From the NCBI GenBank assembly GCA_026770575.1, contig MU657201.1, positions 312,552 to 339,220 of the forward strand: a stretch of 26,669 nt of DNA. The letters are read 5' to 3'. A program made the position numbers and the translations under genes. The DNA is from Pelagophyceae sp. CCMP2097 (lineage: Eukaryota; Sar; Pelagophyceae). Below are positions 7,879 through 16,984 of this stretch, piece by piece (position 1 is the stretch's first letter; each line of letters begins with the position of its first letter). The notes beneath the pieces were generated by a model. The model was not told the DNA's origin, ran no database searches, and saw only the letters and a list, made by a program, of their open reading frames with translations.

Positions 7879-9603
7879 ATGGCGTCGTCGGGCAACCTGG
7901 CCGCGGCGTTTGACGTCGTCCGGCGCACGAGCATTGCGCACGTCTCTGCGATCGACACCCTCGAGCGCGCCTTCCACGCCAAAATCGTGCGGCACCGGCG
8001 TCCGCGGGTCAATCCTTGGACCTCGTGCGCTCGACGCGAGGCGTCGACGGGCGACCTGGCCGCAGAGTTCGGCGTCGTCCAGCGCACGAGCAACGCGCAC
8101 TCCTCGGCGATCGACGCCCTCGAGCGCGCCTTCCACGCCGAGAGGGTGCGTGCAACGTCTTGCATCAGACGCAAGGACCGAGGAGCTCCCGACGCGAGGG
8201 GCCCATCTCAGGCGCTGCTCGCGACGGACCGGCAGGCGCTCCAGGACGACCGTGCGGCCATGATGCAACAAGTCGACGACGAACGAGCCGAGGTCGCGGA
8301 GCAGCGCGCGGCCGTCGAGCGCGACCGCGCCTACGTGGACGGCGAAAAGGCGCGCATGCGTGCAGCGACGCCGCCGCCCGACGGCGTCGTCAAGCTCAAC
8401 GTTGGCGGCATGCCGTTCAAGACGTCGCGCGCCGTGCTGACAAAGGTCGAGGACTCGATGCTCGGCCGCATGTTTGGGCGCTGCGCTGTGATGCTGCAGT
8501 CCAATCCAGAGGACGGGTCCATCTTCATCGACCGCGACGGCGAGCGGTTCCGAGTGATCCTCGACTTTCTCCGCGACGTCGACGCTGCGCACACGCAGAG
8601 GACGATCGGCGCGTTAGCCGAGGCCGCGCAGGCAGCCATGATGAAGGAGTTGGACTACTTTGGCCTCGAGGCCGCGGTGTTCGGCGTGCGGCCCTGGATC
8701 GAAAGCGCGGCGTTTCGACCGGGGTCGAAGATGATGGGCGTAGGACGCGCTGGATGCGCTGCCGTGTCTGCCGGCGGGCGCGTCGTCGTGTTTGGTGGTA
8801 TTGTGGGCATGCCCGTTTTAAACACGACGTTATTGCTCGACGCGCAGACGATGGCGTTTACGGATGGGCCGCACTTACTCGCGGGTCGAGAGGGCTGTGC
8901 GGCCGTTTTGATTGACATCGACGCGGACCGCGTGCTCGTGGTGGGCGGCTACGGTGGTCAATATTTGAACACGACGGAGATCCTCCACCTCTCGGCGCGC
9001 ACGGTCACGCCAGGACCGAACATGCAGTCGGCACGAGCCTGGTGTGCCGCAGTCACACTCGACGCTCGCAGGGTCCTTGTCGTCGGCGGTTATGATGGGG
9101 GCTCCATCTTGTCGAGCACCGAGATCCTCAGCCTCGACACGATGGCCTTTACCTCGGGGCCCGCCATTGCCACTCCACGCAGCGCATGTGCGGTCGTCGC
9201 GCTCGACGAGCACCGCGTCATGGTGGCAGGCGGACATTCGGGTTCAGAGCGTTTGAAAACGACGGAGGTCCTCGACGTCCGGACCATGGCGTTCGCGCCC
9301 GGGCCGCCGATGGGATCGACACGTGACGGATGCGCGGCCGTGGCCGTCGACGCGCAACATGTCCTCGTCCTCGGCGGACAGGCCTCGACAGGCACGATAT
9401 TGGCCACGACGGAGCTCCTCGACGTGGCGGCGCTGGAGTTTTCGCCCGGGCCGGCCATGCAGACTGGGAGTGTCGAGTTCGCAGCCGCTCGACTGGATAC
9501 TGCGGAAGGACCACGGATAATCGTGGTTGGGGGCGTCGATGGACGGACGTACTTGTCGACGACGGAGGTGCTCGCCGCTGCCGCCGCCGACGAGGGCGAA
9601 TAG
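7879..9603 (+). CDS. BTB/KCTD-type and six-blade kelch protein, gene A
   Basis: The frame stays open upstream (ATG at 7729, TTG at 7708), but the ATG at 7879 matches the start of paralogue B. In order the protein has: a ~35-residue module (SGNLAAAF..VRRTS..HVSAIDTLERAFHA); a second copy of that module; a charged coiled coil (LLATDRQALQDDRAAMM and onward); a T1/KCTD-like BTB domain (VVKLNVGGMPFKTSRAVL, then GSIFIDRDGERFRVILDFLRDV); and six kelch blades, each with GCAAV, a VLVVGG turn and TTEVLD. BTB domains of this type oligomerise and often recruit cullin-3; kelch propellers bind substrates. There is no BACK domain. A 66-nt in-frame segment at 8146-8211 is probably an intron. Removing it gives 552 residues; keeping it gives 574. 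Confidence 0.85.
   Translation: MASSGNLAAAFDVVRRTSIAHVSAIDTLERAFHAKIVRHRRPRVNPWTSCARREASTGDLAAEFGVVQRTSNAHSSAIDALERAFHAERVRATSCIRRKDRGAPDARGPSQALLATDRQALQDDRAAMMQQVDDERAEVAEQRAAVERDRAYVDGEKARMRAATPPPDGVVKLNVGGMPFKTSRAVLTKVEDSMLGRMFGRCAVMLQSNPEDGSIFIDRDGERFRVILDFLRDVDAAHTQRTIGALAEAAQAAMMKELDYFGLEAAVFGVRPWIESAAFRPGSKMMGVGRAGCAAVSAGGRVVVFGGIVGMPVLNTTLLLDAQTMAFTDGPHLLAGREGCAAVLIDIDADRVLVVGGYGGQYLNTTEILHLSARTVTPGPNMQSARAWCAAVTLDARRVLVVGGYDGGSILSSTEILSLDTMAFTSGPAIATPRSACAVVALDEHRVMVAGGHSGSERLKTTEVLDVRTMAFAPGPPMGSTRDGCAAVAVDAQHVLVLGGQASTGTILATTELLDVAALEFSPGPAMQTGSVEFAAARLDTAEGPRIIVVGGVDGRTYLSTTEVLAAAAADEGE
8146..8211 (+). other. Probable 66-nt phase-0 intron in gene A
   Basis: It begins GTGCGTGC and ends CCATCTCAG, directly after the module ending HAER and before ALLATDRQALQ. 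In paralogue B an intron lies at exactly this join (DAEM, then ARLAADRLAL). The length is a multiple of three and there is no stop codon inside, so retention would not break the frame. Confidence 0.7.
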
Positions 9604-9850
9604 GACGTCGAGGTCATGGTACAGGCGTCGTGCAGCAGGTCCACGGCCGTCGCTCTAGTCGAACACGGGCGACATCTTCGACGCTGACATGGAGCTCGCC
9701 ACAGAAGACGGAGCGCTCGCGGCGGCCGCGGCGGCGCAAGGCGCGGGCGTCCGAGGGGCGCGCGAGCCCTTTGCCGGCGGCTCGGAAACCACCACAGCAC
9801 TAATCGTGAGTTCAGCCCCGAGCCCTCGAGATGGGAGCAGCGCCCGCCGC
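9604..9850. other. 3' flank of gene A with a possible small exon
   Basis: A + strand frame from the ATG at 9689 (MELATEDGALAAAAAAQ) reaches a consensus-like donor, GTGAGT, near 9804, just before the hAT-like insertion. No downstream exon could be matched, so no gene is called. The last eight bases (9843-9850, CCCGCCGC) are the target duplication of the next element. Confidence 0.35.
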
Positions 9851-10257
9851 CAAGGCACAACGACGCCTATGGATGGCTTTTCCGGCAAATATCGGTCGAT
9901 ACTATCGACAGGAATCCCGGCAAATATCGACTGGGAATCGACGATTATCGACTTTTTTACACTTAAATATCTCAATAAAGGCAAAATTAAGATTTTATAA
10001 AATCTTTATTGAGAAATATGTTAAAACAAACGTAAATAAGATTTAATTAAATCTTAAATATGCCTTTATTGAGATATTAAATTGCGAAATGACGAAAAAC
10101 ATGGTATTTGCGAGCGTCAGATTGTGTTGAGTCTAGCAAATAACGACGATTTTCCCGGTAATCCCGGCAAATGTCGATGAAATATCGCCGATTATCGTTT
10201 CGGCAAAAATCCCGGCAAATATCGATCGTGCCTATGCATAGCTGTCGTTGTGCCTTG
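9851..10257. mobile_element. hAT-like MITE with 8-bp target duplication
   Basis: The 14-bp termini CAAGGCACAACGAC (9851-9864) and its exact inverse (10244-10257) are flanked by identical CCCGCCGC copies at 9843-9850 and 10258-10265. An 8-bp target duplication and termini of the CARNG type are the hallmarks of the hAT superfamily. Four direct copies of a CCCGGCAAATATCGA-like subterminal motif lie near 9882, 9916, 10162 and 10210, a common hAT transposase-binding arrangement. The AT-rich centre folds back on itself (AATATCTCAATAAAGGCA near 9965, inverted near 10060-10080). No transposase is encoded, so it is non-autonomous. Confidence 0.85.
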
Positions 10258-10324
10258 CCCGCCGCTACCGAGTTGCAATACGAGGCCCGTCGCAAATACA
10301 GCCAGGACTGCTGGACAGTGCCTT

Positions 10325-10450
10325 CGGGTCTGGTTTTCAATTTGTGCCGCACCCTCGGGTCGCGGGTTTGTCAAGCGACCAAACCCGTCTTTGAAGGGTC
10401 GGGTTCGGGTTCGGGCCACGGCCAGACCCGCGGCTTGCGACTCCAACCCG
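10325..10450 (-). repeat. Dispersed GGGTTCGGGTT-type repeat, copy 2 (partial)
   Basis: The sequence ACCCTCGGGTCGCGGGTTTG, then AAACCCGTCTTTGAAGGGTC and GGCCAGACCCG closely matches the first half of the repeat at 5035-5255. It is cut off after about 125 bp. It supplies the C-terminal codons of the frame at 10337-10810. Confidence 0.75.
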
Positions 10451-10810
10451 CTGTCCGTTTGGCAGAGAATTGGGCAAAAAGTGCAAATTTCTTGCCGTCG
10501 GGCTGGACGGCGCAGACGTCGACGAGTCCCACGTTTGAAGCAGCGAGGGGCTCCCAAGGGTCCCTGTGACGGGCTCGCTGCGAAAAAACGGCCAGGTTGT
10601 CGCGTACGAGCCGCGAGCAGGAGCGATTTGCACTTTGCGGTTCCGAGCGGGTTTCCAGATGAGGCTGTACGTCTCGGCATTCGACGAGTAAAGGCCGGCC
10701 AATGCTTGGGAAGCGGTGCGTGAGGCTGCCGGACGAGGGTCGTCGAAGATTTCGATGGCCTTTTGGCTCAACGAGCTGCCTCGTACGTGCGAGGGCGTGA
10801 GATGCGCCAT
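10337..10810 (-). pseudogene. Unknown frame truncated by a dispersed repeat
   Basis: From the ATG at 10810 the first ~117 codons have natural-looking protein composition (MAHLTPSHVRGSSLSQKAIE, later AGLYSSNAETYSLIWKPAR). The final ~40 codons are read through the dispersed repeat and are unlikely to be original. I do not recognise the N-terminal part. It is head-to-head with the possible exon at 10840. It is most likely a gene fragment broken by the repeat, or a chance frame. Confidence 0.35.
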
Positions 10811-10839
10811 TGCTCGAACGACGCCTGCGACTTTAGAAG

Positions 10840-10932
10840 ATGACTGTGGGCCCCTCGCTTGTCGGAGTAGGCCAGTCTTTCACCCTGAAACGATACTACT
10901 TCGACCCGACGATGGACGATGATCTCGTCACG
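10840..10932 (+). other. Possible first exon (31 codons)
   Basis: The ATG at 10840 encodes MTVGPSLVGVGQSFTLKRYY and then FDPTMDDDLVT. It ends at a strong donor-like GTGAGT at about 10930, which also creates an in-frame TGA. The peptide looks protein-like, but I found no matching downstream exon, so this is only a candidate. Confidence 0.25.
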
Positions 10933-11893
10933 TGAGTCCTTCTACGCAGATGACTGAAATGGCACCAATCATGCGCGGAGCGTGAGACGATAGTAGAAAG
11001 CCGCCCCTGCGGTGCCTTTCTCGACCCCGGTCTCCTGCACCGTGGACGGATGCGTCGATAGTGCGTCGCAGCCGCAGCACCCGAGCGACGTGCGGGGCCG
11101 CGGCCCCGCGCCGACGCGCCTTTGGCCGAGGGGGACGTTTGAAGCGCCGGGTAAGGTCAGATAGGTAGGCTTCGGTGACGCATGGAACCTGCGCAGACTC
11201 GCACGACCCTCCAATGCACGGGATGCACTCGAGTGGCCCTGTCCGTTTCATCGAGTCGACAACCAGGCCCGTCTCTCAGCAGTTCCGCGCAACCGTTCAT
11301 GTTGGGCCTCTCGGCCGACTCGAGGGGTCACACCGCCGAGAAGGCGCGGTCCCGCAGCCCCCAAGAGGCCTACGCCCGGGTACCGCGCCCATTTTGAGCC
11401 TCTCGAGGCCACAACGCCCGGGAATTCGGCCCAGAGCTGCTGCACAGGGTAGTAGACCGACCTCTACGGACCGAGCGGAGCCCGAAGAGGCGGGCGTAGA
11501 TCCCACCTTGGCCACCCCACGCGGCAAAACGGCGAAAAAGGTCATTTTCAAGTTGGAGTCGCAAGCCCGCGGCGCGGGTATACGGGGAAGGCCAACACGC
11601 GTTTAATTAATTCTCATACGAGTGAAGAGGGTTAAAGTGGAAACAATCCTTAGATAGTAATAGGCGCCGGCCCCTGCGGGGCCATAAGCAAGTTCGACCC
11701 GCGGGTCGAAGGGCAAACCCGAAGCCGTCGCCTCGTTCTGTGGTGCGATTGCAAAGTTATTCGGCAATCGCCGCCTCTGCTCGTGGCCGAGGCCATGGCG
11801 GCGGTCAGGGGCTTTTCGGCGCCCGGGTTGGCGGCGGCTGCTTGAGGGTTCGGGTTTGGCGCGGCTGCTTGGGTCGGCGCTTGCTGCGGTGGA
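10933..11893. other. Intergenic region between fragment and gene B
   Basis: No gene is supported. A 35-bp piece of the dispersed repeat (CGACCCGCGGGTCGAAGGGC) lies inverted at 11694-11728, close to the 3' end of gene B. The rest shows no clear repeat or RNA gene. Confidence 0.4.
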
Positions 11894-14800
11894 TTATTCG
11901 CGCCTTCGGTCTTCGGAAACAAGCATTTCTGTCGAGGCCAACACCCCACTGTCCTCCCCCCCCAAGACGAGGATGCGCGGTTCGTCCTCGTGGGAATCGA
12001 AGCGCGTGGCCGTGAACGCGTAGCGGCCAGAAAGCAAGCAAGGGCCGGGCTCAAAGTGCATAGTCGATAGAACCAACAGCTCACAAGTCGCCAGCGGCAC
12101 ACCATCAGAGTCTTTGCCGCCTAAAACGAGGACGTGCATCAAGTCGAGGGCCACGGCGCAGCACTGCCACCGAGCGGAAGACATTGGAGGGCCGTTTGAA
12201 AATTGCATTGTTTTTAAATCTAAAATTTCGGTCGTAGGCACCGGTCCAGAATCGCTATCGCCACCACACACCAAGATGCGGCCTTCGTCTAACGCCACCG
12301 CAGCGCAGCCAGACCGCGGCGTCGCCATAGACGGTCCTTGGGTGAAAGCCATGCTGTCTAAACACAAAATCTCGGTGGATGCCACGGGAAATCCGGCGTT
12401 TTCTCCCCCAACCACGAGAATCCTCTTCGAGTCTAAAGAAACGGCGGCGCAGACGTACCTCGCCGAGAGGAGCGAGGGGCCTTGGGCGACTGTTAAAGTG
12501 GAGAGGGTCAAAATTTCCGTCGTCTTTAACGTCGTTCCGCCACTGCCGCCGACGACTAAGACACGGTCCAAATCGAGCATGACCGCCGCGCAGCCCGAAC
12601 GGCCTTTTAATAAGTTTGGGCCCTTTGAGAAAGCCGACGTGGAAGCGTCTAGGAGCTCTGTAGTGTTCAACGCAGACGCACCGGAGTGGCCGCCAAAAAC
12701 AATCGCTTTGCCTTGGAGGAAAACACAGCAGCAGCCGGACCGCCCTTGTCGCATTACTGGACCTTGGCGGAACACGGCGGAATCGGCCCACGGGCGGGCG
12801 CCGAAGACCAATTCCTCTAAACCGAAATAGTCGAGCTCGGCCACCATCGCCTCCATCGCACATTCCGGTAAAGCCCTTAGCGTTCGGAGCATTTTCGCAC
12901 CATCTACGTCTCGGAGCAAGTCGAGGATCAAGCGGAAGCGCTCGCCGTCGCGGTCGATGTAGATGCTTCCGTCCGCGGCGGGTTTCAACATGGAATCGCA
13001 CCTACCATCCAGGTCAACGAATGAACCCACACGCAACAGGTCCAGGGACGGATTCGCCCTTCGACCCGCGGGTCGGGTTGGCCGGATTTGTCTGTTTTGG
13101 CAGACCGTCGACCCGCGGGTCTGGCCGGGCCCCAACCCGAGCCCGACCCGAGAAGGACGGGTTGGGTCGCTCGACAGACCCCCGATCCTTTGGGTGCGGC
13201 ACAAATTGAAAAATTCTCCGGGCGGGCCCCTCCAAGGCCTCTTTGGCGGTCACTTGCAAGGCCTCTGCACGGTCCCTTGCGCGGCTTCTTTGAAGTGTCC
13301 TATCAAGCCCCGCGCGGGGTTCCTTGTCAGAGACTCGTGTTTGGGTCCTTACGGGGCCCCTTCACCGTTCCTCGAACGGGATGCCATATGGTTTGATAGA
13401 GGGCCCGTCCAAGCGACTTTCCGAGGGCCCGCCCAGGGGGGATGTCGCCGAGAAGCCGCAGTCGAGGGGCCGGTAGCCAAGTGGCCGTCTAAGGGACCGT
13501 CGAGGGGCCGCCGTCAAAGCAACGGTCACAGAGAGCCCGTCAAAGTAACCGCCCAAGGAACTGTCCAAATATACCGTCCAAGGGACCGCCCAAGCGACCA
13601 TCCGAGGGACCATCCAAGCGACCGTCCGAGGGACTGTCCGAGGGCCCGTTCGAGCGACCGTCCGAGCGACCGTCCGAGGGTCCGTCCAGGGGACGTCGCA
13701 GAGGGGCCGCAGTCAAGGGGCCGGCAGCCGAGTGACCTTCCAAGGGACCGTCGAGGGGCCGCCAATCAAAGCGACTGCCACAGAGGGCCCGTCGAGGGGC
13801 CGTCAAAGGAACTGTCCAAAGGAATTATTCAAGGGACCGCCCAAGCGATCATCCGTCGGACCGAACGAGCCTCCCGAAGGGGCCGTCTCAAGGCGCCGTT
13901 TCGAATGGCCATCGAAAGGGCCTTCTCGAGGGGTCGTCTCAAGAGGCCGTCTCAAGAAGCCGTCTCAAGGGGCCATTTCGAATGGCCGTCTCCAGGGTCC
14001 GTCTCGAGGGGCCGGAGAGAGGAGCCTTCCCAAGGGGCCATTTCGAGAGGCCGTCTTGAGGAGCTGTCTCAAGGCGCCGTTTCGAATAGCCGTCGAAAGG
14101 AGCTGTCTCGAGGCACCGTCTCGAGGGGCCGTCTCGAGGAGCCGGAGATAAGAGCAACGACAGGTTCGGATTTGCCCTTCAATCCGCGGGTCGGGGTTGT
14201 CGGGTGTTTTGGCCAACCCGTCTTTGAGTGGATCTGGCCGTGGCACAACCCCGAGACCCATCGAAGACGGGCTTGGTCGTTTGACAAAAAAAAACGAGGG
14301 TTTGGCACAAATTGCAAACCCGAAAACACTGTCCCTGCTCAGCCGCCGCACCGGGTGTTCGACAGTATGGGCCCCGCGCTGTTTGAGGGTTTGATTTAAT
14401 AGTCAGTAAATTTAAACAGTACGGGCCCCTGCAAGGCCTCTTTGGCAGCCACTTGCAAGGCCTCTGCACGGTCCCTTGCAAGGCCTCTTTCAAGGGCCCT
14501 TGAAAAAACCTCCAGACGGGCCCCTGCAAGGCCTCTTTGGCGGTCACTCGCCCAGCCCCGTCTCGAGAGCCCGTCTCGAGGGGCCCGTCTCCCGAGGGTC
14601 CGTCTCGAGGACCCATCTCGAGAGGCCCGCCTCGAGGGCGAGAAGCTGCCCAAGAAACCATCAAGAACCGTCTCGAGGGACTGTCCTTCTAGGCAACCCG
14701 TGCGAGGGCCCGTTTCGAGACGGGGCTGTACCAGGGCCCGACCTTTGAGAGGGGCCGCCTCGAGGGTTCGTCGGAGGGGGCGTGTAGAGAGGGGCTGCAG

Positions 14801-16853
14801 AAGGACCGTAGAGAGGGACTCCATAAGGACCGCAAGAGGTGCCGGAGAGAGGGCCCGTCAATTTGCTTGAGAGAAAGACCGCCTCTCAAAGACCGCCTCG
14901 AAAGGACCAGACGGAGGGGCCGTCTTGAGAGGCCCGTCTCGAGGGCCCGTCTCATAGGCCTATCTCGAGGGCTCGTCTCACCCGCCCGTCTCGAGGGCTC
15001 GTCTCGAGGGACCGCATAGAGGGGTCTTGTCCAAAAGGGCCGTTTAGGGGCCGTCTCGAGGGTCCGCCTCTCGATGACCCGTCTCAAACGACCGTATGGA
15101 GGGACTCCATAAGGACCGAGAGGGCCCGTCGATCCAAGTGAGAGAGGGACCGTCTCGAAAGGACCGTACGAGGGCCCTTCTTGAGAGGGCCGTTGCTCGA
15201 GACCCGTCTTGAGAAGCCCCGTCTCGAGGGCTCGTCTCGAGGGGGAGAAGCTGTCAAATGAACCGACATAAGGGCCCGTCTCGAAGGACTGTCCGTCTAG
15301 GCAACCGTACGAGGAGCCGTCTCGAGACGGGACTGTACGAGGGCCCGTCTCGAGCGTTCGTCCGAGGGACCGTGGAGAGAGGGGCTGCAGAAGGACCGTC
15401 TAGAGAGGGGCCGTAGAGAGGGCCCGTCGATCCGATTGAGAGAAAGGCCGTCTCTCGAGGGCCCGTCTCTCCAAGAACCGCCTCGAGGGCCCGTTTCGAA
15501 AGACCAGCCTCCAAAGGGCCGTAAGAAGGGCCGTCTCGAGTGGCCTTCTCGAGGGGCGTTCAAGGGCCCTTGAGAGAGGCCTTGCAAGCGACCGCGCAGA
15601 GGCCGGGCAAGTGACTTCCAAAGTAGATCCTCGGACGGGCTCCTGCAAGGTCTTTTTGGCAGCCACTTGCAAGGCCTCTGCGCGGTCACTTGCAAGGCCT
15701 CTTGGGCCCTTGAAAAGCTCTCCGGGCGGGCCCCTGTAGAGGCCTCATTGGCGACCACTTGCCCGGCCTTTGCGCGGTCACTTACAAGGCCTCTGTCAAG
15801 GGCCCCTGAAAAGCTCTCCGGGCAGACCCCTGTAAGGCCTCTTTTGCGGCCATTTACAAGGCCTCGGCACGGTCGCTTGCAAGGACTCTTTCAAGGGCCC
15901 ACCCGAGCGACCGTCCAAGCGACTGTCCAGGGGACGTCGCAGAGGGGGCGCAGTCGAAGAGACTGTCGAAAGGACCGTCCAAGGGACCGTCGAGAAACCG
16001 CCGTCAAAGCGACCGTCAGAGAAGGCCCCTCGAGAGGGACCGTCAAAGGAATTATCCAAAGAAATTGTCCAAACGACCAAGCCCAAGGGACCGCCCAAGT
16101 GACCGTCCGAGGTGGAAGCAGAGGGACGGGTTCGGGTTTGCCCGTTCAAAACCCGCGGGTCGGGTTCGCCGGGTTTTCGCGTCTTGGCCGACTCGTCTTT
16201 GAGCGGGTCTGGCCATGGCCAGAACCCGAACCTTTGAAGGCGGGTTGGTCAGACGCGACCCTATGGGTTTGGCACAAATTTTCGCAACCCGAAATTTTCG
16301 CATCTCGACCCGAAAACACCGTTCCTGAGACGCACGCACCTGCCGAACATGAGGCCGAGCATGGAATCGTCGACCTGGCGCCTCGCGTTGCGGGGGTTGC
16401 ACCGGGCCACGTTCCCGGTTCACAAACCGGTTCACAAAGAAAGACGCACCTTGGTGAGGAGTGCTCTAGAAGTTTCAAACCTCACGCCCCCCACGTTCAA
16501 CTTGACGACGTCCGGGGGCGGCGCCGCCGCGTAAACGCGCGCCTTGTCCATTTCGTCCCGTGCGAGTTTGTCGTTGGTGTCTTTGATAAAGGCCGCGCGG
16601 TCCACCTCGAGCGCAAGACGGTCGGCGGCGAGCCGGGCCTACGGAAGTTCATATAGATGCACGACATGCCAGTGCTGAGCTCTATAGCACAGGGGTGGCC
16701 TTGGGTTGCGCCTTGGGTTGCACGTTTGGGAACAGGGCAATTCTTTACCATCTCGGCATCGAAAGCTTTTTCGACCGCATCCATCGCGTCTATATGCGCC
16801 GAACTGACTCGCCGGAGGGCCTCGCGAGCCGAAACGAGGCCGCTTTGGGCCAT
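11894..16853 (-). CDS. BTB/KCTD-type and kelch protein, gene B (four exons)
   Basis: Spliced from 16853-16749, 16638-16450, 16374-16340 and 13001-11894, the coding length is 1437 nt (478 residues). All three introns are GT-AG: 110 nt (phase 0), 75 nt (phase 0) and 3338 nt (phase 2). Exon 1 encodes the family's 35-residue module (MAQSGLVSAREAL to KAFDAEM). Exon 2 holds a coiled coil and the BTB start (DVVKLNVGGVRFETSRALLTK). Exon 3 is the short VDDSMLGLMFGR link. Exon 4 gives CDSMLKPAADGSIYIDRDGE, then six kelch blades with VLVVGG turns and TTEIL motifs. Each join reproduces the continuous sequence of paralogue A (LTKVEDSMLGRMFGRC). Likely a cullin-adaptor or scaffold protein by analogy; the partner is unknown. 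The large intron is the odd part. Confidence 0.82.
13043..13215 (+). repeat. Dispersed GGGTTCGGGTT-type repeat, copy 3
   Basis: It begins near GGGACGGATTCGCCCTTCG, contains ACCCGCGGGTCGGGTTGG and ends near TTTGGGTGCGGCACAAATTG. It stands immediately before the conserved head of composite repeat B, the same order as in copy A read on the minus strand. Confidence 0.75.
13228..13425 (+). repeat. Conserved head of composite repeat, copy B
   Basis: It holds AAGGCCTCTTTGGCGGTCAC, AAGGCCTCTGCACGGTCCC, GTCAGAGACTCGTGTTTGGG, CTTACGGGGCCCCTTCACCG and GATAGAGGGCCCGTCCAAGC. This non-repetitive stretch is clearly homologous to the reverse complement of 4843-5010. Confidence 0.8.
13425..13870 (+). repeat. 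12-bp minisatellite array B1 (GACCGTCCGAGG)
   Basis: Imperfect tandem copies of GACCGTCCGAGG and GACCGTCCAAGC. The higher-order marker AGGGGACGTCGCAGAGGGGC recurs near 13691, with a diverged form near 13437. Translated, the unit gives Asp-Arg-Pro-Arg or Asp-Arg-Pro-Ser tetrapeptides. Confidence 0.88.
13870..14155 (+). repeat. Minisatellite array B2 (CCGTCTCGAGGG type)
   Basis: Imperfect 12-15 bp repeats of GGCCGTCTCGAGGG and GGCCGTCTCAAGG, often carrying the CTCGAG palindrome. The unit differs from array B1 by several bases but has the same period. Confidence 0.82.
14160..14325 (+). repeat. Dispersed GGGTTCGGGTT-type repeat, copy 4
   Basis: It begins CAGGTTCGGATTTGCCCTTC with ATCCGCGGGTCGGGGTT, and ends GGTTTGGCACAAATTGCAAA. 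It has the same orientation as copies 3 and 5 and splits the arrays into two halves. A ~95-bp spacer after it is AT-richer and unlike the arrays. Confidence 0.75.
14420..15560 (+). repeat. Head-like units and minisatellite array B3
   Basis: It opens with several AAGGCCTCTTTGGCAGCCAC- and CTTGCAAGGCCTC-like head units (14428-14550), followed by about 1 kb of imperfect CCGTCTCGAGGG-type repeats. Short segments such as GGGGCTGCAGAAGGACCGT recur near 14801 and 15381, showing a longer-period duplication. Confidence 0.82.
15560..16110 (+). repeat. Head-unit tandem cluster and array B4
   Basis: From about 15580 to 15900 the head unit GGCCTCT-TTGGC-GGTCACTTGCAA is present in several tandem copies. 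It is followed at 15900-16110 by GACCGTCCAAGC-type 12-mers with the AGGGGACGTCGCAGAGGG marker near 15932. Confidence 0.8.
16120..16295 (+). repeat. Dispersed GGGTTCGGGTT-type repeat, copy 5
   Basis: It begins GACGGGTTCGGGTTTGCCC with AACCCGCGGGTCGGGTTC and ends GGGTTTGGCACAAATTTTCG. It ends about 45 bp before the exon 3 donor of gene B. Confidence 0.78.
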
Positions 16854-16984
16854 GGCGGACGTCGGTGCCCTCGCCCTCGGCACACTCGATCGCAAATGAT
16901 CGACGAAACGATCGACGAAAGTGAGGACGTTTGGATTTGATCCGGCTCATTTTTCGTCGAAAAGACAATGATCACTTTCAATGA

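Larger units (their letters stand above)
13002..16339 (-). other. 3338-nt intron of gene B filled with repeats
   Basis: The donor GTGCGTGCGTC at 16339 follows the exon end GGCAG. The acceptor GGATGGTAG ends at 13002 and joins to give an AGG codon. The other introns in this window are 66-110 nt. Nearly all of this one is composite repeat: dispersed repeat, conserved head, two minisatellite types and more dispersed repeat copies. If the exons are really one gene, the repeat inserted into or expanded within an intron. Confidence 0.7.

Noticed and set aside
7453..8592. 379-codon minus-strand frame
   Set aside because: It is antisense to the BTB region of gene A; the + strand has the family motifs.
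12963..14399. 478-codon + strand frame as a gene
   Set aside because: It starts in antisense exon sequence of gene B and runs through dispersed repeat and minisatellite. Open length is explained by the 12-bp unit.
13425..16110. CRISPR array
   Set aside because: The repeats are directly adjacent 12-15 bp units without unique spacers, there are no cas genes, and the setting is eukaryotic.
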